The notes beneath the pieces are model-generated. The model did not search any database and was not told where the DNA came from. It worked only from the letters and a program-made list of their open reading frames with translations. A stretch of 6,256 bases of DNA from Deltaproteobacteria bacterium (GTDB lineage: Bacteria > Myxococcota_A > UBA796 > UBA2385): positions 1 to 6,256 of the forward strand of contig WGAH01000638.1 in the NCBI GenBank assembly GCA_015489145.1. Direction: 5' to 3'. Positions 1-4,105 of this stretch are shown one piece after another; the stretch's first letter is position 1; each line of letters opens with the position of its first letter. The translations under genes and the position numbers were made by a program.

Positions 1-726
1 ACCCCCGCCGCCGCGGCGAGCGTCTCACCCGTCCAGGCGGCCGCCCCCATCGGCGGCGACACCGTCGAGCGCCGCCGCGACTACCTCATGGAGCTGAACT
101 TCCGCGGCCGCTACCTGTCGGTCCCGGACTCCGTGCTCGACATCTGGTACTTCAACTCCGACGACGAGGGGGCCAACGCCTACGACCGTCCCAAGGCCCG
201 GGCCTACGCCCTCGGCGTCGAGTACGTGATCAAGCAGCGGCCGGTGAACTGGTTCTTCTACTACGAGTACGTCGGCAACCTCATGCAGGAGGGCTACTGG
301 GACGACGTCGAGGAGCCGCCCGAGCACGACGACGGCGACTGGGTGCGCCCCACCAACTTCGGCATGCACGTCCTCGGCGCCAACTTCGGCCACGAGGTCG
401 ACATCACCCCCGCCGACCGCGAGGTGTGGCTGTCGATGATCTTCGGCGCCGGCCTCGGCGTGGCGGTGCTCCAGGGTGAACTCACCCAGTGGCACCCCGG
501 CGGCAACGAGGGCAACACCGACCGCACCTGCGGCGAGCAGGAAGCGGCCTACGACCGCTACCAGCACTGCCCGGACGACGGCGCCAAGCGCGTGCCCGGG
601 GTGTTGCCGATGATCGACCTGTCCGGCGCCGCGCGGGTGAACTTCGGCGACCGGGCCTCGATCCGCCTCGACTTCGGCATCCACGACATGCTCTACGTCG
701 GCGGCGCCGTCGGCGGGGTGTTCTGA
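1..726 (+). CDS. Predicted outer-membrane beta-barrel-like protein, family not recognised (5' partial)
   Basis: The frame is open from base 1 to the TGA at 724-726, so the gene probably starts left of the window; the first in-window ATG (88) looks internal. The first ~16 residues are Ala/Ser/Pro-rich (ending VQAAAP) and resemble the end of a signal peptide, so perhaps only 10-25 residues are missing. From about base 88 the protein alternates aromatic and polar residues (MELNFRGRYLSV, YALGVEYVI, NWFFYYEYVG), followed by a Gly-rich strand (FGAGLGVAVLQG), DRASIRLDFGIHD, and a final Phe, as is usual for beta-barrels inserted by BamA. An acidic loop (EEPPEHDDGDW) and two Cys codons at 529-531 and 568-570, 13 residues apart, could be surface loops with a disulfide. 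Barrel fold and location are inferences from composition; no specific function is visible. A GC hairpin region follows the stop. Confidence 0.72.
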   Translation, partial: TPAAAASVSPVQAAAPIGGDTVERRRDYLMELNFRGRYLSVPDSVLDIWYFNSDDEGANAYDRPKARAYALGVEYVIKQRPVNWFFYYEYVGNLMQEGYWDDVEEPPEHDDGDWVRPTNFGMHVLGANFGHEVDITPADREVWLSMIFGAGLGVAVLQGELTQWHPGGNEGNTDRTCGEQEAAYDRYQHCPDDGAKRVPGVLPMIDLSGAARVNFGDRASIRLDFGIHDMLYVGGAVGGVF

Positions 727-745
727 ACCGCGGAGCCCGGCCACC

Positions 746-771
746 CCGGCGAACGCCGGCCGGATGCCGGC
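746..771 (+). terminator. Possible GC-rich terminator or hairpin after the outer-membrane gene
   Basis: Twenty bases after the TGA, CCGGC (746-750) pairs with GCCGG (755-759) across the loop GAAC. An overlapping alternative pairs GCCGGC (755-760) with GCCGGC (766-771). There is no T-tract, so a classical intrinsic terminator is not shown. Position between two same-strand genes with separate signals is the main argument; in DNA this GC-rich such pairings can also arise by chance. Confidence 0.3.
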
Positions 772-868
772 GCCCCCGATCCGGCTTGCGGCGGGGTTCG
801 CCAGCGGGGGCACGGTCGGTTAGAACGGCGCGACCGCGCGCATTCGCGCCGCCGGCCGCCTCCACGCC

Positions 869-897
869 TTGGCAGGGCGCCGCCGCCGTGCTACCTG
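869..897 (+). promoter_or_regulatory. Candidate sigma-70-type promoter for rpsU
   Basis: TTGGCA (869-874) matches five of six bases of the TTGACA box. It is followed by a 17-base spacer and TACCTG (892-897) as a weak -10. Transcription would start near 904, leaving a leader of about 28 bases that contains the GGAG ribosome-binding site. The -10 resembles that of the stronger dnaK promoter candidate (TACCTT at 2211-2216). A weaker alternative upstream is TTCGCC (797-802), 18 bases, TAGAAC (821-826). Confidence 0.45.
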
Positions 898-922
898 CGC
901 GCCTCCACCCCGCGCATCCCAT

Positions 923-926
923 GGAG
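923..926 (+). promoter_or_regulatory. Shine-Dalgarno GGAG that selects the rpsU TTG start
   Basis: GGAG sits five bases before TTG 932-934, close spacing for 16S rRNA pairing. The same bases lie inside a four-codon mini-ORF (ATG at 921, TGA at 933-935) that ends overlapping the TTG. No other start codon in the rpsU frame has both a comparable ribosome-binding site and the expected S21 N-terminal length. Confidence 0.6.
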
Positions 927-931
927 TCGTC

Positions 932-1141
932 TTGATTCTCGTCACCGTCCGCGAAAACGAGCCGTTCGAGAAGGCGCTGCGCCGCTTCCGCCGCAAGGTC
1001 GAGCGGGAGGGCATCCGCAAGGACATCAAGAAGAACAGCTTCTACCTGAAGCCCGGCGAGAAGCGGCGCCTCAAGCAGCGGCTCGCCGAGAAGCGCCGGC
1101 GCAAGGCCCTGCGCCGCGCCATGAAGAAGCGGAACCGCTAG
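932..1141 (+). CDS. rpsU: 30S ribosomal protein S21 (bS21)
   Basis: A 69-residue, very basic protein. bS21 is a small-subunit protein near the 3' end of 16S rRNA, where the anti-Shine-Dalgarno lies, and it helps translation initiation. The signature VRENEPFEKALRRFRRKVE (residues 6-24) is the S21 core; it is followed by FYLKPGEKRRLKQRLAEKRR and a Lys/Arg-rich end (MKKRNR). Length fits the family's ~60-75 residues. TTG at 932 is chosen over in-frame upstream extension (the frame opens at an ATG at 869) because GGAG lies five bases before it and S21 proteins begin only a few residues before the VRENEPF motif. The frequent proteobacterial neighbours dnaG and rpoD are absent. The gene faces the TPR-like gene tail to tail, with one base between stop codons, and has its own candidate promoter. 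Confidence 0.93.
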   Translation: MILVTVRENEPFEKALRRFRRKVEREGIRKDIKKNSFYLKPGEKRRLKQRLAEKRRRKALRRAMKKRNR

Positions 1142-1142
1142 C

Positions 1143-2048
1143 TCACTCGGTCGGCGGCGCCTCCCGGGCCTCCAGCAGCCCGGCCCGGGTGGCCTCCAGC
1201 TGACGGCGCACCGCCGCCCAGTCCACCGCCTCGTCCGCGGCGGAGAGGTCTCGTGCGGCCCGGTTGCGCGCCGCGAGGCACTCCAGGGGGATCGCGCAGC
1301 GCACGGCGCCCCCGGCGGCCTCGCGCAGGACCCGGCGGGCCGGCTCCTCGCCGGCGGCCGCGCCGAGGGCGGCCGCCTCCACGCGAGGCAGGGGCGAGCC
1401 CGGATCGAGGGCCGCCGCCCGCTCCAGGGCCGCGCGGGCGCCGGAGAGGTCGGGATTCACCGGGTCGAGGGCGAGGGCCAGCCCCAGGGCCTCGTGAGCG
1501 CGGGCGTCCTCGGGACGCAGCGCCACGGCGCGCTCCGCGAGGGCGCGAAGGGTGGGGGCATCCACCGAGGCGGCCGGTCCCCGGGCCTCCGCCCACCGAG
1601 CCCAGGCCAGCGCGGCCCAGCTCGCGCAGGTCCCGTCGTTCGCGGCGGCCGCCGCCTTCGGCCCGAAGCCCCCCGGCTCGCGCGCCGCGAGGGCGGCGAG
1701 CCCCGCATCGGCGAGGAGGCAACGCACGCCGTACTCCCGGGCGAGGCGGGCGTGGTCGACCCGCCCCTCCTCGCCGGCCGGGACCAGGTCGGCCTGGAGC
1801 AGCTCGACCCGGGCGAGTCGCCAGAGCGCCTCGACGTCCGCCGGGTCCTCGGCGAGGGCGGCGAGCAGCGGCGCCTCGACCGCGTCGAGGTCCGCGGGTT
1901 CCCGCGCCGCCGCCCAGGCGAGGTCCGAGCGCGCGCCGGCGTCCACGTCCGCCGAGGGGCGGTGCCAGGGAGCGCAGCGCAGCAGGCCGACCACCGCGAG
2001 CAGGGCGCTCCGCGTGGGAAACCGGGCGCGACGGGATGGACCGGGCAT
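1143..2048 (-). CDS. Exported TPR-like alpha-helical protein, possibly TatT-like (TRAP transporter T-component)
   Basis: A 301-residue, Ala/Leu/Arg-rich protein. Residues 1-13 are basic (RRAR), then SALLAVVGLL is a short hydrophobic stretch ending at RC (Cys25), which suggests export, perhaps as a lipoprotein, although Arg before the Cys is not a normal lipobox. TPR-like helical pairs are visible at about 54-87 (LAALAEDPADVEALWRLARV), 168-194 (LAERAVALRPEDARAHEALG) and 198-222 (ARAALERAAALDPGSP). The centre (LAREYGVRCLL at 102-112, CASWAALAWARW at 141-152) and the LAARNRAARD segment near 258-267 recall the helical TatT periplasmic lipoproteins linked to TRAP transporters, but no TRAP permease gene is in view and I cannot confirm the match. 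No Shine-Dalgarno precedes the ATG; a -10-like TACTTC ends only eight bases before it. Five Cys residues are present. Codon use is high-GC, like the neighbours. Confidence 0.7.
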   Translation of the reverse strand: MPGPSRRARFPTRSALLAVVGLLRCAPWHRPSADVDAGARSDLAWAAAREPADLDAVEAPLLAALAEDPADVEALWRLARVELLQADLVPAGEEGRVDHARLAREYGVRCLLADAGLAALAAREPGGFGPKAAAAANDGTCASWAALAWARWAEARGPAASVDAPTLRALAERAVALRPEDARAHEALGLALALDPVNPDLSGARAALERAAALDPGSPLPRVEAAALGAAAGEEPARRVLREAAGGAVRCAIPLECLAARNRAARDLSAADEAVDWAAVRRQLEATRAGLLEAREAPPTE

Positions 2049-2096
2049 CGCCGACGAAGTAACGGGTCCGGGCGGGGGTCGGCGCGCCCCCCGCCC

Positions 2097-2180
2097 GCCC
2101 GGGTGGTGGAATGGGTAGACACAGGGGCCTTAAAAGCCTCTTCCCGCATGGGAGTACCGGTTCGAGTCCGGTCCCGGGCA
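2097..2180 (+). tRNA. tRNA-Leu, anticodon UAA
   Basis: An 84-base class II tRNA folds cleanly. Acceptor arms are GCCCGGG (2097-2103) and CCCGGGC (2173-2179), with discriminator A at 2180 as expected for leucine. The D stem is GTG/CAC (2106-2108, 2120-2122) around a loop containing GGG. The anticodon stem GGGGC/GCCTC (2124-2128, 2136-2140) holds the loop CTTAAAA with TAA at 2131-2133, reading UUA and UUG. The long variable arm has TCCC/GGGA (2142-2145, 2150-2153), and the T arm is ACCGG-TTCGAGT-CCGGT (2156-2172). CCA is not encoded (TCC follows), so it must be added after transcription. No convincing promoter is seen in the 48 bases between it and the divergent TPR-like gene. Confidence 0.97.
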
Positions 2181-2186
2181 TCCCGG

Positions 2187-2216
2187 TTGACACTCCGACG
2201 GGGGCTCCCGTACCTT
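2187..2216 (+). promoter_or_regulatory. Sigma-70-type promoter for the dnaK homolog
   Basis: A perfect TTGACA (2187-2192) lies 18 bases before TACCTT (2211-2216), three of six to TATAAT but keeping the TA....T positions. Transcription would start near 2223, giving a ~50-base leader with GAGGAA at 2255-2260, 11 bases before the ATG. The -35 begins seven bases after the tRNA-Leu gene, so dnaK need not depend on tRNA read-through. No CIRCE element (TTAGCACTC inverted repeat) or sigma-32-type sequence was seen, so heat control is not evident. Confidence 0.6.
2198..2211 (+). repeat. Small inverted repeat inside the dnaK promoter spacer
   Basis: ACGGG (2198-2202) and CCCGT (2207-2211) form a five-base-pair inverted repeat with loop GGCT, sitting between the -35 and -10 and touching the first base of the -10. 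It could be an operator or end tRNA transcripts, or it could be chance. Confidence 0.3.
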
Positions 2217-2271
2217 CATCTCCATACCCGGCGACGCCCCCCAAGCCCCGACCCGAGGAAACCGCCGCTCC

Positions 2272-4068
2272 ATGGGAACCATCATCGGCATCGACCTCGG
2301 CACGACCAACTCGGTCGTCGCCTACATGGACCACGCCGAGCCGCGCGTGATCATCAACGAGCAGGGGGGCCGGGTGACCCCCTCGGTGGTGGGGTTCTCC
2401 CAGGACGGCGAGCGCTTCGTCGGCGACATCGCCAAGCGCCAGCGCCTCGTGAACCCCAAGGCCACCGTCTACGGCATCAAGCGCTTCATGGGCCGGCGCT
2501 ACCAGGACTGCCGGGACGAGGCGGCGGCGGTCACCTACGAGGTGGTCGAGGCGCCCAACGGCGACTGCGCCGTCCGCATCGGCGGCCGCGACTACATCCC
2601 CCAGGAAATCGCCGCGATGATCCTGCAACGCCTGAAGAAGTCCGCCGAGGACTTCCTCGGCGAGCAGGTCACCGAGGCGGTGCTGACGGTGCCGGCCTAC
2701 TTCACCGACCGGCAGCGGCAGGCCACCCGCGACGCCGGCGCCATCGCCGGGCTCGACGTGCTCCGCATCATCAACGAGCCCACCGCCGCCGCCCTCGCCT
2801 ACCTCCACGACCGCCGCCGACCGAGCACCATCGCCGTCTACGACTTCGGCGGCGGCACCTTCGACATCTCGCTCCTGCGCGTCGACCGCGACGTCGCCGA
2901 GGTTCTCGCCACCCGGGGCGACAACAGCCTCGGCGGCGCCGACGTGGACCGGGCCGTCGTCGCCTGGCTGCTCGAGCGCTTCGAGGACGAGCACGGCATC
3001 GACGCCAGCGGCGACCCGGTGGTCATGCAGCGGCTCCTCGACGCCGCCGAGCGGGCCAAGATGGAGCTGTCCAACGTCCGCAGCACCGAGATCCACCTCC
3101 CCTTCCTCGTCACCGACGGCGACCGCCCCCGGCACCTCCAGGCGCGCCTCGACCGCGAGACCTTCGAGAGCCTCACCGCCCCGATCTACGAGCGCACCAT
3201 CGCCGAGTGCGAGCGGGCCCTGGCCGACGCGCGCCTCGACCCCGCCGATCTCGACGAGGTGATCATGGTGGGGGGCTCCAGCCGCATCCCCCGGGTGCAG
3301 GCCCTCGTGCGCGACCTGTTCCGCAAGCCCCTGAACAAGGGCTTCAACCCCGACGAGGTCGTGGCCGTCGGCGCGGCCATCCAGTCCGGCATCCTCGGCG
3401 GCGAGGTCAAGAGCGTCACCCTCCTCGACGTGACCAACTTCTCGCTCGGCATCGAGGTGGCCGGCGGGCGCAGCGCGGTGCTCATCCCCAAGAACACCAC
3501 GATCCCCGCCCAGCAGCACCAGCTCGTCAGCACCGTCGTCGACAACCAGCGCACCGTCAAGATCCACGTCCTCCAGGGCGAGGCTCCCCTCGCCCGCGAC
3601 AACGTGAGCCTCGGCGAGTTCGAGCTGACCGGCATCCAGCCGGCCCCGCGGGGGGTGCCACGCATCCAGGTGCGCTTCCACATCGACGTCAACGGCATCG
3701 TCCACGTCTCGGCCCGGGACACCCGCACCGGCGCCGAGGAGGCGATCACCATCGACGCCCCGAGCGCCCTCAAGCGCTCCGACATCGAGGCCCTTCGCCT
3801 CGAGCCGGAGGCCCCGCCCGTCGATCCCGCCGCCCGCCTCCGCGACAAGGTCGAGCACCAGCTCGTCGCCCTCGAGACCTTCCTGCGGGAGCACCAGCCG
3901 CTGCTCCACAAGTCGGCCATCCAGGACGTCGAGCAGGCGCTCAAGCGCGGGCGCATGGCCCTGCTGAAGTCGCCCGAGCGCGCCAACCTCGAGACCCTCT
4001 CCCGCTACCTGGCGCGCATCCAGCAGCACCTCGAGCAGAAGACCCGCCGGGCCGCGGGCGGGCGCTGA
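2272..4068 (+). CDS. dnaK: Hsp70/DnaK family chaperone with shortened basic C-terminus
   Basis: A 598-residue cytoplasmic ATP-dependent chaperone that binds and releases unfolded peptides. The ATPase domain is complete: GIDLGTTNS (6-14), catalytic Lys70 in IKRFMG, VPAYF (140-144), INEPTAAALAY (167-177), YDFGGGTFD (190-198; Asp191 and Thr196 match E. coli Asp194 and Thr199), and MVGGSSRIP (332-340). The interdomain linker VTLLD (382-386) leads into a normal beta substrate domain, with IPKNTTIP, LQGE and NGIVHVSARD, to about residue 496. Differences: DVTPLSLGIE has become DVTNFSLGIE, the helical lid is about 30 residues shorter than in E. coli DnaK (638 residues), and the acidic EEV-type tail is replaced by KTRRAAGGR. 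ATG 2272 fits the family start and has GAGGAA upstream. No grpE or dnaJ is adjacent, so this may be a second, specialised paralog rather than the housekeeping copy. The symbol names the family. Confidence 0.92.
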   Translation: MGTIIGIDLGTTNSVVAYMDHAEPRVIINEQGGRVTPSVVGFSQDGERFVGDIAKRQRLVNPKATVYGIKRFMGRRYQDCRDEAAAVTYEVVEAPNGDCAVRIGGRDYIPQEIAAMILQRLKKSAEDFLGEQVTEAVLTVPAYFTDRQRQATRDAGAIAGLDVLRIINEPTAAALAYLHDRRRPSTIAVYDFGGGTFDISLLRVDRDVAEVLATRGDNSLGGADVDRAVVAWLLERFEDEHGIDASGDPVVMQRLLDAAERAKMELSNVRSTEIHLPFLVTDGDRPRHLQARLDRETFESLTAPIYERTIAECERALADARLDPADLDEVIMVGGSSRIPRVQALVRDLFRKPLNKGFNPDEVVAVGAAIQSGILGGEVKSVTLLDVTNFSLGIEVAGGRSAVLIPKNTTIPAQQHQLVSTVVDNQRTVKIHVLQGEAPLARDNVSLGEFELTGIQPAPRGVPRIQVRFHIDVNGIVHVSARDTRTGAEEAITIDAPSALKRSDIEALRLEPEAPPVDPAARLRDKVEHQLVALETFLREHQPLLHKSAIQDVEQALKRGRMALLKSPERANLETLSRYLARIQQHLEQKTRRAAGGR

Positions 4069-4105
4069 GCGCCCCCCACGGGCCCCCGGCCGGGGCGGCG
4101 CTCAG
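4065..4105. terminator. Bidirectional hairpin between the convergent dnaK and M16 genes
   Basis: CTGAGCGCC (4065-4073) is a perfect reverse complement of GGCGCTCAG (4097-4105). The nine-base arms contain both stop codons, TGA of dnaK and TCA (TGA on -) of the M16 gene. Between them CCCC (4074-4077) can pair with GGGG (4092-4095) past a one-base bulge; an alternative inner hairpin is the palindrome at 4084-4095. There is no T-tract, so it may act as a transcript-end stabiliser or a weak terminator for both strands. Confidence 0.5.

Noticed and set aside
25..813. 262-codon minus-strand frame opposite the outer-membrane gene
   Set aside because: It is Val/Ala/Gly/His-rich with no recognisable features, while the plus-strand frame has a coherent strand pattern and a sensible C-terminus.
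869..931. Longer rpsU start at ATG 869
   Set aside because: The 21 extra residues are Arg/Ala/Pro-rich and unlike any S21 N-terminus, no ribosome-binding site precedes it, and it overlaps the best promoter candidate.
2037..2065. TGGACC-17-TAACGG as a promoter for tRNA-Leu
   Set aside because: The -10 matches only two of six bases; the placement is plausible but the evidence is too weak to annotate.
2097..2186. tRNA-Leu as an integration site for a mobile element
   Set aside because: No integrase, no repeat of the tRNA 3' end in the window, and housekeeping-type genes lie on both sides.
2181..2271. CIRCE or sigma-32 heat-shock element before dnaK
   Set aside because: No TTAGCACTC/GAGTGCTAA repeat and no sigma-32-like boxes are present; only a sigma-70-type promoter is seen.
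1138..4029. Very long open frame on the minus strand (963 codons) covering the TPR-like gene and dnaK
   Set aside because: It lies antisense to a fully conserved DnaK and overlaps the TPR-like gene in another frame; its product is low-complexity Gly/Arg/Ala/Val. Long open shadows are expected in DNA this rich in G+C.
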